Below are positions 24,501-36,408 of a stretch of 64,000 bases of DNA, piece by piece. The first letter of the stretch is position 1. The number at the start of each line of letters is the position of its first letter. This DNA is from Otis tarda (taxonomy: Eukaryota; Chordata; Aves; Otidiformes; Otididae), in the NCBI GenBank assembly GCA_026413225.1, contig CM048552.1, forward strand, positions 167,722,053-167,786,052, written 5' to 3'. The notes beneath the pieces were generated by a model that worked only from the letters and a program-made list of their open reading frames with translations, made no database searches and was not told where the DNA came from. The translations under genes were made by a program, and so were the position numbers.

Positions 24501-24590
24501 GACCTATGTATTCAGGGACAAATAGTTTCACTTGTTTAAATTACTTGGTGTCACTTTGTTATTTCAGTCATTATCAGGCCACAAAATATA
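21561..24590. other. AT-rich unique sequence, no gene seen
   Basis: No repeat family or coding region recognised apart from simple A-rich runs. The frames at 21,973-22,206 and 23,806-24,039 are low-complexity or hydrophobic by composition and are not supported as genes. Confidence 0.6.
23191..23263. repeat. A-rich CA-interrupted low-complexity tract
   Basis: A-runs interrupted by cc or c in semi-regular AAAAACC and AAAAC units. May be the expanded tail of an unrecognised insertion on the plus strand. Confidence 0.8.
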
Positions 24591-25669
24591 TCATAGAATC
24601 ATAGTTATAGAATGGTTTGGGTTGGAAGGGACCTTAAAGATCATCTAGTTCCTGCCATGGGCAAAGATATCTCCCACTAGACCAGGTGGCTCAAAGCCCC
24701 ATTCAATCTGACCTTGAAAACTTCCAGGCATAGAGCATCCACATCTTCTCTGGACAGACTGACCCAGTGCCTCACCATCCTCACAGTAAAGAATTTCTTC
24801 CTTATGTCTAAGCTAAATCTACCTTCTTCCAGTTTAAAGCCATTACTCTTGTCCTATCACTGAACACCCTTGTCAAAAGTCCTTCTCCTGCTTTCTTGTA
24901 GGCCTCCTTTAGGTACTGGAAGGCTGCTATAAGGTCTCCCTGGGTCCTTTTCTCTGTCAGGCTGAAAAACCCTGACTCTCTCAGTCTGTCCTCATAAGAG
25001 AGGTGCTCCAGCCCTCTGATCATCTTCGCGGCCCTCCTCTAGACTTGCTCCAACAGGTCGGCATCCTTCTTACGCTGGGGGCTCCAGAGCTGGATGCAGT
25101 ACTCCAGAGGAGGTCTCACCAGAGAAGAGCAGGGGGGCAGAATCATCTCCCTTGACCTGCTGGCCATGCTCCTCTTGATGCAGCCCAGGATGTGGTTGGC
25201 TTTCTGGGCTGCAAGTGCACATTGCCAGCTCATGTTAAGCTTCTCGTCCACTAGTACATCCAAGTCCTTCTCCTCAGGGCTACTCTCAATCCATTCTCTG
25301 CCCAGCCTGTATATGTGGCTGTGATTGCCACGACCCAGGTGCAGGACCTTGCACTTGGCCTGGTTGAACTTCATGAGGTTTGCACAGGCTTACCCCTCCA
25401 GCCTGTCAAGGTCCCTCTGGATGGCATCCCTCCCCTCCAGTGTGTCGACAGCACCACACAGCTGGGTGTCATAGGCGAACTTGCTGAGGGTGCACTCTAT
25501 CCCACTGTCCATGTCACCGACAAAGATGTTGAACAGAGCTGGTCCAACAGAGACCCCTGAGGGACACCACTCGTGACCGGTCTCCACAGGGACGTTGAGC
25601 TGTTGACCACCACTCTCTGAGTGCGGCCATCCAGCCAACTCCTTATCCACCGAGTGGTCCATTCATCAA
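24591..25669 (-). mobile_element. CR1 3' half (younger part of a two-part CR1)
   Basis: The plus-strand left end tcatagaatcatagttatag is the reverse complement of degenerate octamers. Next comes the 3' untranslated variant with ctgccatgggcaaagatatc, shared with 16,045-16,243. The minus strand then encodes ORF2 C-terminus and reverse transcriptase. Frames: 24,808-25,023 ([19 protein letters not shown]), 25,039-25,374 ([30 protein letters not shown]) and 25,390-25,662 ([20 protein letters not shown]). In the catalytic motif the usual FADD reads FAYD, a lost aspartate. In element sense it begins with a block equivalent to [15 protein letters not shown] at 25,669. Confidence 0.9.
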
Positions 25670-25930
25670 ACTTTCTGAGGGTGCACTCAATCCCACTGTC
25701 CATGTCATCGATAAAGATGTTAAACAGGGCCGGTCCCATTACAGATCCCTGAGGAACGTCACTTGTTACTGATCTCCACTTGAACATTGACCACAACTCT
25801 TTGAGTGCAGCCATCCAGTCAATTCCTTATCCACCTTATCTGTCCATCAAATCCATGTCTCTCCAGTTTGGAGACAAAGATTTTGTGCAGGACAGTGTCA
25901 AACGCTTTGCACAAGTCCCGGTAGACTCTG
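25670..25930 (-). mobile_element. CR1 RT fragment (older part joined upstream in element sense)
   Basis: In element sense this starts at gacttgtgcaaagcgtttga and covers the reverse-transcriptase blocks from AFDTVLH through VPQGS to GIECTLRKF. It then stops exactly where the neighbouring CR1 begins. The same blocks occur again in 25,494-25,669, so this stretch is a second, more diverged copy in the same orientation. Confidence 0.85.
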
Positions 25931-28900
25931 ACTTTCCCTTTTTGTCTTTTTATGGTCAAATCATAACCTAGGTTCCTCGGATGAGCCAAGCTCATCCAAG
26001 CTCTTTAGACTTAAGAAGCAAACAAACACACAAACAAACCAATCAGCCAACCAATAGACATTATTCATAATAATTTATTCATAATGCATTGTTAGTGTTA
26101 AGCTATTTTTTTCCTTTTGTAACTTGTTGCTCTTTAATATCATTATTTGTTTTATTAAAATACAGTCAGGGAATTTTGACTGATATTTGTATTTTTTTAG
26201 TAAACATTGTAATCACAAGATATTGTGACCAGCAGGCAATTAGTTGTTTCTAGCTCATTTCACATTGCTTTTAACTTCTCAGTCCATGAAAGGAAGAAGA
26301 AAAAAAGGTATTTCCAGATAATTTGAGTCTGAAACAATCTGAAGATAATGTCCAAAGAAGGGGGTAGTTTCTTTCAGAAATGTTATAATAAATAAATTTT
26401 GGTCTCTTAATTTTAATGTCAACTGCACAGATTGCTCAATTGATAAATTGTAGCCAGCTAGTAAGATTTTTTAAAATTATTTTTTAAGTGAAAAGCAGTG
26501 CTGTAACAGTCAAGTGTATTATAACAGATAATTTTTCACTTGCATTGACTGATTTATTTGTTTTGTACTGTTCACATCAGTACCGAAGGTTAAAATAGAG
26601 CCGCAAGACCAGTCAAAAGTGGTTATTTCAACTAGTTGCAAATGAACCGTTCTGAATGATTAACTGACCTTATAAAATGAAAGGACTAAATCCTAAATAA
26701 GAAATTATTTCTTTTATTGTTTGATGAGGAGCTGGGAATAAAACAGTAGTCAAAATATTGCAAATTTTTTATGATATAGTGAAAGCATATTTTACATGTG
26801 CTTGAGGCTTCCTCTATGGACAAAGCCTGCCAATTCTCAAGCAACTGCAAACCAATAATTTCATTTTCTGCAGAAATGCTCTTCTTTTGCATTTGTGTGT
26901 TGTAAAACTGATAGAAGATAAGATTTAAAACACAACCAGTTGCGAATTATTGTATTTAGACATGAAATAATCTTCATTTAAGGAAAAAACAGTGCATCCC
27001 TTTTAAATGTTAAAGACATTTAACGCCTTTGGGTCCATATATGTTGCACTAATGCATCACAGAGTAGTAGTCAATACTTGCCTGTTTTCTATTTCAGAAG
27101 GCAAGAGACTGAAAATACATTAAAACATGTGCTTTTCTTTCTTAAAGGATACTTGAAGTAATTCTCTCTTCCTAGATAAATAAAGAGATGAAGGGGGAAG
27201 GAAAAAAAAAAGTGCAAAACAAAAGCTGAAATAATTATTTGTTAAAGCAGCACTTTTGACAGTCTCTTGTTGACACATATAGTTACCTAAGGAGTGTGTA
27301 GAAGTTATAAATTTACAGTGTATTACAATGTATTGAAGTGAGACAGATAATACTTTAGTGTTAGAGCAGCTGTCACTTCTAAGTGGTGAGAGAAAGTAAA
27401 AACAATTTAAGATACAACTCAGTTTCGGGAGAGCTCTGGAAGTGTAGCTTTGAGGGACATTTATATTTAAAATTATGCAGGAAGGAAGGCTGTTTATCCT
27501 AGAGGTTTGGAAAGACCTCAGAATGAGTACGAATTCTCACAACCAACGGTTATAGGCTTCAGCTCTGTTGACAAGAACACGAGAGGAAAAGCTTCAAGCA
27601 AAAGTGAAGTATGATAACGCTATGTAAACTTGGGGCCATGTAGCACAATTTGGATCAAATCTGAGAGTAAGCTTCTGTAAAATGTCATTGTTCATGGTTC
27701 TTTATAACTGCGCTCAAGCAGGTCAGTAAGTCTTAGACGAAACAGTCGGGAATAATGAGTTTGCTATTTAAGTATGTGCATATATGTTTACATATGAAAG
27801 GGTTTAAAACGAGGCTAAGTTATAGCTATTTTCTCTCTTATCCTCAAGGTCTGGTTAAAAATTCATATTCAGAAAAGTAATATTCTTAATCTTCAGCTTG
27901 GCATCAAATAAATATGTAGAAGCATTTTTTTCACTAACATTTGATTCTTGCGTTGTTTTAATACTGGTTATATCCTTTAACTGAGAGTGTTCAATAACAC
28001 TGAGCAGATTGCTTCACATTGCATGGCTTTTAACTTGTTTGTCTTAAACATGAAAGATCCATAGTGATTAATATTCCTGGCACATTTCCTTGCCTCTCAG
28101 CATGAAGTTCATTATCCTATGTAAGACAAATCAACATAAAGACTGCCAAATTTAACTGAGTGTCAGCCTGAAAAATCTGAGGTACTGAACTATCAGTTTC
28201 ACACATGTGTCTGTGTCATGACATCAGTCAGATAAGCTTTAGGTGAGGATCAGCAGACCTTCACTGGTGCTGTTCTTGCCACTTTAGCAGCCAAGTTCAG
28301 TGACTTCTGAAATATTAGGTCCTGATAAGGAGCTGTTCAGCACAGCATTTTATGAGAACACTGGACAGAGCTTCTTGTTTCGTTTTGTCCTGGACTATAT
28401 CTTATTTATTTCAAATCTAAAATCTGTATGAATGAAAAAGAATTCATTAATGAGGGTATTAATAATGAAAAGAAAAAAAGTTACTTTTATTTCATTGAAT
28501 TTAATTCCTTACTGACACCAAATTGATGCATTAGATAAGAAATTAGTCTGCTCAGTTAAAGGCTTGATTATGAAAAAAAAAAAAAAATTATTCGCTGAAA
28601 AAAAATTCTAGACATCTGAAAATGTTTATATATGAAACCATAAAACCTGTGCTGTTATTACAGTCATCCAAAAGCATACATTTCTTGTCTCCATGGAAAT
28701 TCCTCCTATCTCTGTTTGTGAAGGAAGGAAAAAATGCTGGCATAATCAAAAGCAAAATCAAAAGCCAGCATTATGCCTTCAAAATTAAGAACAATACATT
28801 TTGTGCCATCAGCTTTCCTGGAAAGAAGAACGCTTATTTGCTCAAAAGCTACTGAAATACACGTGCCTCAAAATAACAACTGTGAAGTCAGAAAGTGCCC

Positions 28901-29837
28901 TAAGCTCTGCCAGCTAGGCAGTGCCATAACATAGGACTCTCCTTTGACAGTAACAGGGAATGCTAGATGGACCGAACTATTAAAATCACAGATGATAGAT
29001 GCTTATCCAGAATCCTCACAAAAGGCTGCCTTTGACATGAACAGCTTAAGGTATGCAGCACATAGTGCCTATGGCATCAGTTTAGCAAGCTGAGAGCCAG
29101 AAGATGCTCCTCAAGTAGCTAAAGCTTATAATTGAACTTTGGCAAGACATTTACATCGAGCAAATAACCTCCCAGTGGTCCACCCACAGTGTTATCAGAC
29201 TGTATCTTGTGTATTGACAGCTGTCCAGCAAGCTGGAATTACCTAAATTTTGGCAAAACAAATGTTCAGGCTTTTACGGTACATGGGCAAATTAGAGGTG
29301 CTGAACCAACAATCCCTCTACTCTTTCATTTCTGCTTGATGTTGGCATAATAACTACATAGACAATTTGATTTTCATAATATCCTTTGAAAGTTAGCATC
29401 ATCTATACTCCTTTTCATTTCTATTTGAAGTGCAATCTGCTTGAATGATTCATAGCAAAAAATCTGTAAACTGACAGAGAAGAATAATTTCTAATAGACT
29501 GACTGTGTAACTTACCGTTGTCCTTGTGTGCACAAGTTTCTATATGTGCATAAGAGTTTATCTAGAAAGATACTATATTTAGAACTGAGAAGATAGTTTA
29601 GGTTTGTCCCTTTTAGTGATGGATTTGAATAAATGCCTAATATTAAATTCTTTGTCTTCTTGGGGTTATCCTACGAGCAACAGTTCAAGTCCTCCTTTAC
29701 TGCCAAAATGGTAAGTGAAACAGGGAAAGGAGTCAGAGAAAGGGAGAAGAGTTTCAAGACATTTGCTCCTTCAAGTTTTCGCCACAATCACAATGAGATT
29801 GAAAGATTCATGAGCTCAGAATTATAGAACTCTGGAA
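25931..29837. other. AT-rich unique sequence, no gene seen
   Basis: No repeats recognised except short homopolymers (for example the A-run at 28,572-28,587). The longest frame is 77 codons and unremarkable. Confidence 0.6.
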
Positions 29838-30035
29838 CCACAGAATCACTCAGGTGGGAAGGGACCTCAGGAGATTTCTAGTCCAAGCTCCTGCTCAAAG
29901 CAGGGGCAGCTCTGAGTTCAGGAGTGGTTGCTGTACTCGTTGCTCAGATCTGCATTGAGCCAGATCTTGAAAATCTCCAAGGACAGAGATGGAACAACCT
30001 CTATGCATAATCTGTTCCAACTGTAGTTTTCAAGT
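29838..30035 (-). mobile_element. CR1 3'-end fragment
   Basis: Plus-strand accacagaatcactcaggtg, then gggaagggacctcaggagat, is the reverse complement of a CR1 3' end. A relic of the last ORF2 residues (ctcattgagccagatcttga region) lies toward 30,030. The tail octamer is the older TGATTCTGTGG type. About 200 bases survive. Confidence 0.75.
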
Positions 30036-30132
30036 AAAACATGGATTGGAGGAAGAGATGAGAGACATAAAAGGTAAATGTTAATGAAATATTTATTATT
30101 TGTATCTGTAATTTCCATTATGGTACACCATG

Positions 30133-30155
30133 TATTATTATTATTATTATTATTT
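30133..30155. repeat. ATT trinucleotide microsatellite
   Basis: About seven uninterrupted ATT units. Confidence 0.9.
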
Positions 30156-30788
30156 CTGATTAAGGATTTTGGTTTTGTTGGTTTGGTTTTCTTCAGGTTT
30201 GGGTTTTCTTTTTGTTTTGTGCTGTGTTGAATTGCTGGGGGTTGATTCTGGAATAAACATGTTATTCTGTAACAGTGTAAGCAAAATGCTCATTGTCATA
30301 ACAAAACAAATAAGAAACAGAAGAAGCTTTCAAAGGACACTATCTGTTAGCTTGCAGATCAATGCAAGAGAAAAGAATGCCTTCTAATTTAACCATTCAT
30401 AAATTGTACACATTAAAGAAATTCAATTTTTTTTATGCGATGTAATAAACACTGTATTGCCATAAATACTGTGGTGTCACAACAATGCAATCTGAGAAGC
30501 TTAAGTCTGTAAATATTGACTGTTTCATGTTGTCAAGCATGTCTATAAACATCGTGTGCACTTTAACTTTTACAGGCCATATTTAACAGATGATTGAAAA
30601 CAAAACAAGGTGGTACTGAGGCAATTGAGAGCCTAGTGTGTAGTTTTGCAAGATTTTTTAGAGTTAAACAAGAAATACAAATCAATGTAATGTAAGGAAA
30701 TACTATGCATTGTTGAAAACAGCTGAACTCATAGCAAACAAAACTAAATTTAACATTACATTCCATGTTTTCATTCTGTAGAACATGA

Positions 30789-30831
30789 ATTAAATATGGA
30801 ACTATATCACTAATATAGTTCCATATTTAAT
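30789..30831. repeat. Perfect inverted repeat, 19-bp arms, 5-base loop
   Basis: Left arm attaaatatggaactatat (30,789-30,807), loop cacta, right arm 30,813-30,831 exactly its reverse complement. Pairing stops at both ends of the arms. Confidence 0.95.
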
Positions 30832-32479
30832 CAACTTTTAAGTTAATTAGATCAACTAATAGACCTTGAAACAGACAAGAGAGTTCTGTATTTCATGCAT
30901 TGGTAACATATAGACTTAGCTAGCTGGAAAACTTGATTTAGGACCACAGTTGCATGTGTCCGCAAGTTTCTTTTGCTGTTTTCACTCTACTACTCTGTGA
31001 CGTTGTCATCCAAATCAATGATACTCTGGTTTGTGTCCTTTTTGTAGTTTGTGTATATAACTGCATTGATTGACAAACCTTATTGAAACCATTGTTTCAT
31101 TGGAGGTGAACTTTTTGAAGACTTACATTTTATGTTACATTTGCCCAAATGTGGAGCTATCATAAAAATAATGGCAGTCTGTGAGAAGTTTACCCGTGAC
31201 TTACGCACCTGATACGCTGAGGTTCCACAGCGCTCTTCAGTATCCATGGCAATTTCTCAATTTGTAAGTCATATTCTAATATTATATTTAAAAGTTGATA
31301 GAGTGCTGAACTGAAACTAGACTTTATCATTTATTAAATTTCAAGTTCTTGCAATATAAAGATGATTAAATAATAATTCTTACAACAATAAATGGGCATG
31401 GATACCTATTTTAAAGATTTTTTTTGCATTATCAGCTAAACAATCTCTAAAATGGGTAGTAGTGATGGTCATAAAAGCCAGAGGTCAAACTGAAAGTTTC
31501 AAAAAGATATTATAAACTGAGTGGAAAAAGATATGGAAGGAAGAAGCAAAAGAATATAAAGACTTACCAAAATGTAATTTGTCAAAACCACAACACATTC
31601 TAGTTTTTTCAGAAAATGTCTCCAAAAATAGACACCTGAATAAAAGGTTCTGGTAGCTTAGCACTTTCAGAACATAACGGACAATTGCTTAGAAGGCAAT
31701 TTTTCAAATATGGATTTTTTTTTCCCCAGGAAAAAAAAAAATCTTGATTTTATTCTATTCACCTCTGTGTTAAGAACTGACTTGACTTAAGCTGGTAAAT
31801 CTATTAGCAACTAGGTTGTTACTACACTGTCTTCTGGCTTCCCTAGAATAGAGTCAAAATATTTCCCAGCTCTACTTTGCTTATTTTGAACACTACTGTG
31901 GAACAATGACTGGGAAGGGGTGGAAAATTAGTTTCTCAAAGATTTATCCTAATAGAAGAACTTCTAGGGTAAAATACAGTTGCTACTTCCAGGATAAAAT
32001 GCAGCTGGCATGCTCGCTACAGCAGTTCCCTAAGCAACACACCCTACCTCATTTAGCATATACTAAGGCGAGCAGAACTAACAGAACAGAGGGTGGAGCA
32101 GAGTGGAGACTCTGCGGCCAAACTCTGTTACATTCCCTGCAGGGACGGGAACTTAATGGTATCTGGTGGCTAGTAGGCTAGTAGCTGATGAACTATATTG
32201 CAGCTGTCAAACAATAAGAATACCAGTTGCTGAGCCAGGAATTGTGGTGAAATTGTGTTCTCTAGATGAACTTTGCTCATTATAGTGTCATTATTATATC
32301 AAAACAGATCTCCATCCCAAAAGCTACCCACCTCCAAGGTGTCACCACCCCTCACTGAGCATGCATTCTGAATTTATTTTACCTTTAAAAGCAAAGTGAG
32401 AAAAATTTGCACCAATCCTAACAAAGGTATGTATGACTAGAGACCCTCAAGCTCCACCTAAAAGTGAAAAACAATATTA

Positions 32480-33110
32480 AAAAATGGCTTAAGAAAAGAG
32501 GGATATTGGGGAAGACCTCTATCGGACCGCTGAGGACCAGCTGATGGGCTGACCCTCTCTTTCCCCCTCATAGGGATGCCTACTGGGTAAGAACTCTGTG
32601 TTATGTGCGCTTAGATACTAACATCTTGCTAGCTATTAAAACGTATTATATATATTGTTTCATGTTTGTTTTTGCAGTCAGTGTCTTATCACCAGCTATC
32701 TTCAAACCTTTATCCAGTCACAAACTTATGTAATAAAATTTGTTTATCTGTAAATATAAGTTTCTGGAAACTTGAATAATTGATATAGGGGACAAAAGGG
32801 ATTTGTCTTACTGCCTGTGAAGATCCCTGAATAGGTTAGACGAACACCTCCAACCTTGCGGGCTGCCAAGAGGTATTTGTCCCAGTGATGCTGTCAGCAT
32901 AAGTCTGACAGGCTGACCAAATTGGAAAGGGTTCAAGGAAACCTCCCTTCTCCTTAAATGGAGTGCAGCAGGCTGGTTGGATACAAGGGTCTTGTCTTTC
33001 TTGGGAAACTGGCAGGGTGGTCAAATTGAAAAGGGTTCGAGGTAATCCCCCTCCCTGTCCTCTGTCGACACAATATCGTGTCTTATCGTGACAACCACTA
33101 TACTCTTACA
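32480..33110 (+). mobile_element. LTR-like segment, boundaries unresolved
   Basis: A stretch less AT-rich than its surroundings, with AATAAA at 32,732-32,737 and downstream U5-like sequence. Near the right end is ctgtcgacacaatatcgtgt, a candidate LTR terminal region. Two imperfect direct repeats lie at 32,911-32,946 and 33,014-33,049, sharing caaatt, aaagggttc and aggtaa/aggaaa blocks. The arrangement resembles an avian ERVL LTR of GG-rich type, but I could not find TG...CA ends with a target duplication. The left boundary may reach 32,200 or beyond. Confidence 0.4.
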
Positions 33111-34974
33111 TGACAGGAGATTTACTCCCTTACATGGTTTTGCTAGTCTGGTCCATAAGCAGTTACTATATGAGAAAAAAAAAAATAGGTAATTGAGTAA
33201 ATTGTCCAGTAGAAGATTAAAAAATAATTGAATAAGTTATCTAGTGGTTGAGTAATTAGATAATTCTTAGAGAAGCAGAAAAAAAAAAGTGGCTCTTCTT
33301 GCAGAATCTTCTGATCCTTGGAATATTTTTTTGTGAATTAAAAAAATGTGTGTGACATTGTTCCAATGATGTCTGAAGAGAGACACTTCTTTTTTGCTTT
33401 CCCATTCTATACCATGATAGAAGTCAAAACTTACATTGGCTTTAGTTTAGTAATAGATGACTAGTTATTAATTCAGATATCGTCTCCTCTTCACAAGGCA
33501 CCATTTTTCTGAGATTGTTGTCAGTAACTGAATGTGATAAGTGTAAATGTAACTGTTTTTTTCTGACAGGCTGATTGTCTCCAAAAATGAATAACCATTA
33601 AATGTGTTATGGTGAAATTTTGTCTAGGACAAAGTGCTGTCCTGGTGTAATAATTCCAAAGTAATACTTCTTCCATCTGGTAAATGGATTCAAACTGTTT
33701 TAATGAAAGAGTAATTGTCTAGGCAAATGCACTCATAAAAAGTTCAATTTTCACTGAAAGTAGGATAGTTGAGATTTTGCACTTGAACAGAATCCTCTTA
33801 TCTGAAATTAGTTCAGTTATTTGCATACATACAGGCCACAGATGGAAAGGAGATTCAAAAGTAAAAACACCATCTGCATTTGTCTTTAATGACAAGTTAT
33901 ATAGAAGTCTGAGAATCTCATTTTCAATAACTGTATTTCAAAATATTTCAAAATAGTCCTCATTCATTGTGACCCTGTAAAATGATTATTATAAAAGCCA
34001 TCTATGTCATCAGAAGTACTTATATAACTCTTGTAATTAAGGATGTAATAAAGTTTTCTTCTGTATACAATTTGCAATATGCTAGCATATAAATGCAAAT
34101 GTATCTACAGTATATATTTCTATCAGTATTGATATTCCTAAAAATGAATGATATAAAATTTTCTGAAATTGCAGGCATCAGTTATGATGATCAGAGTTAC
34201 ATAGAACCGTAAGCATGCCTGGGACAAGATAAAACAGGCAATAGTAACATTTGTGTTTTGTAGCAGTCGTGAACAGAAGGCATGCAGCATTTTTCAGATG
34301 CTTTTTAGGTTTGGGAAAGGTACATACATATACTTTATTACATTACTATTTTCATCAGCATTACCCAGTACCAGACGAAAATATATCAGAATATGGAAGG
34401 GAAAATTAAGAGGATGTTAGAACTTTTATTAGGATGGTTACTAATACTCAACATTTGATTTACAGAATCCAAATACTGAATAAGATCCTTGAGAAACCAT
34501 AATTGAATCCTAAACTGGCAGGATTTTAACTTCAGACTTCCTCTTTTGTTAACCTAAATTTAAAAATTTATTCAGAGAAATCATTGTGCTTAGTGTTGGA
34601 AAGGTTAAGTACCATTTATTCTAGGATTTAATTTAAATGAAGAATGTAAAGCACACAGTGAACACACGTAACTGTACAACAGAGCATGGTACAGAAAAGA
34701 CCATATTGCTCAGTCTTTCACATAATACTGTAATGATTTTGTTTTCTTCATGTTAAGACATGATTTCCATAAAATGCAATTTTAAGAGGTTTTATGTCTA
34801 CCCATTAAGTCCATTTAGATCATTCTTCAGTCAGGTGTCAGCAGAATTTCTCCCTTTTTTTGCATTCTTTTGTTTTTGAATTACATGACACCTTAAACTT
34901 CAGGCTTCAGCTGTATATTCTTGATGCATATGCTTCACTCTCAGTGTCAGACGTAGGCAGCTTCTCTCTTCTTG

Positions 34975-35038
34975 GTTTTTGTTTGTTTGTTTGTTTGTTT
35001 GTTTTGTGTTTGTTTTTTGTTTGTTTGTTTTTTTTTCC
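34975..35038. repeat. GTTT tetranucleotide tract
   Basis: Six regular GTTT units followed by irregular gtttt/ttttt units. Equivalent to an AAAC run on the minus strand. Confidence 0.9.
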
Positions 35039-35182
35039 TGAGTGCTACAGTCCAGTCTTTCCATGGTCAGTGAAAATGTGGCCAGATATATGGAAAGGTG
35101 TGGTCAGATGATGCACTCCACAGAAGATTTCAACTCTAATATTTAGTATATATTATTGTGCCTTGAATAAAAGCAAAATTAT

Positions 35183-35239
35183 ATTTTCCTTCCTTCCTTC
35201 CTTTCCTTCTTTCCTTTCTTTTCCCTCTCTCTTCTTCAG
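35183..35239. repeat. TTCC-type polypyrimidine tract
   Basis: Irregular ttcc/ttct units, purely pyrimidine for about 50 bases and then ending in a ctct stretch. Confidence 0.85.
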
Positions 35240-35821
35240 CTTTGTAGGCTTTTTAATGTTAAAATAATAATACATTTTCACATAGCCTCTCATGGACAGA
35301 GTTCTGTTTGAACTGGATTATAAAAAGCACCTGGAAGAATTAGGGTTGTTGTCTGACCAGTCTTGACACAGTGTGCTGATAATTTTTCTCATTAAGAAGA
35401 CTATTTAGATCTTCTGGGTGATGTAGTTTGATATGGAAGTAGTGTGTCTTTTTCACTTGTGCTGAATATTCACATTTGATGGAACAGCCGAAACAAAGAA
35501 AGTTGAAAATCAATGGTATAAAGGGTTGTTGCTAGGGTGACATACTTAAAAACGGTAGATTTTTTTTTTGAACTCATTTTTTTTACTCCTTTTTCATATT
35601 TTTACTGTTATAGAAGGAGAAATAACCTTGCTCCACTGGTAATAACTGAAGATGTTGGATAACAGAGGCTGTAAAAATGAACTATGAGGTAGTATTAGTG
35701 AGTTATCTACCATCCGTTCATATTCCTGTTATCTACTCCTTCCCATTTAAGTCATCTGATCTCAGATAAATGTTTCTAGTGTAAAGTGAATTTTAAAAAC
35801 CCATTAAGGAATCTGACTATC

Positions 35822-36403
35822 TGTTGTGGGTTAACCTTAGCTAGGACTAACACAGGTGCAGGCTGACTCCCCTCTTATGGGATGGGGCAGAGAATTGGAA
35901 GGGTAAAATTGAGAAAACTCATGGGTTGTCATAAAGATAGTTTAATAGGCAAAGCAAAAGCTGTGCATGCAAACAAAGCAAAACAAGGAATTAATTCTCT
36001 ACTTCCCATCGGCACCAGGTGTTTAGCCGTCTCCAGGAACACAGGGCTCCATCACATGTAATGGTTACTTGGGAAGACAGATGTCAGACACAAATGTCAG
36101 ACCTCTGAATGCCTCTGCTCTCTTTTTTCTCTCCACCAGCTTCTACTGCTAGGCACGCCATTAACTTTGGTCAATTGGGGTCAGCTGTCCCAACTGTGTC
36201 CCCTCCCAATTTATTGTGCCCCCCCAGCCTAATCACTGGTTGGGTAGTGTGAGAAGCAGAAAAGGCCTTGACTCTGTGTAAGCACTGATCAGCAACAGCT
36301 AAAACATCCTTGTGGTAACACTGTTTCGGTCACAAATCCAAAACATAGCCTCATGCAAGCTACTGTGTAGAAAACTAACCCTATCCCAACCAAAACCAGT
36401 ACA
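35822..36403 (-). mobile_element. Solo LTR, ERVL-like family A (copy 2)
   Basis: On the plus strand it reads TGTTGTGGGTTAACC at the left and ccaaaaccagtaca at the right, so TG...CA ends are intact. Flanks are ctatc (35,817-35,821) and ccatc (36,404-36,408), a 5-bp target duplication with one difference. TTTAAT at 35,941-35,946 is the ATTAAA poly(A) signal on the minus strand. The ggtcagctgtcccaactgtg block matches copy 1 in reverse. No internal retroviral sequence. Confidence 0.9.
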
Positions 36404-36408
36404 CCATC

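Larger units (their letters stand above)
30036..32479. other. AT-rich unique sequence, no gene seen
   Basis: Holds an ATT run and a perfect palindrome, listed separately. The stretch 31,975-32,170 is less AT-rich, with one 91-codon frame at 31,906-32,181 that resembles nothing known. Confidence 0.55.
33111..35821. other. AT-rich unique sequence, no gene seen
   Basis: Only two low-complexity tracts (34,975-35,038 and 35,183-35,239) stand out. An 83-codon frame at 34,860-35,111 is an artefact of the first. Confidence 0.6.
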
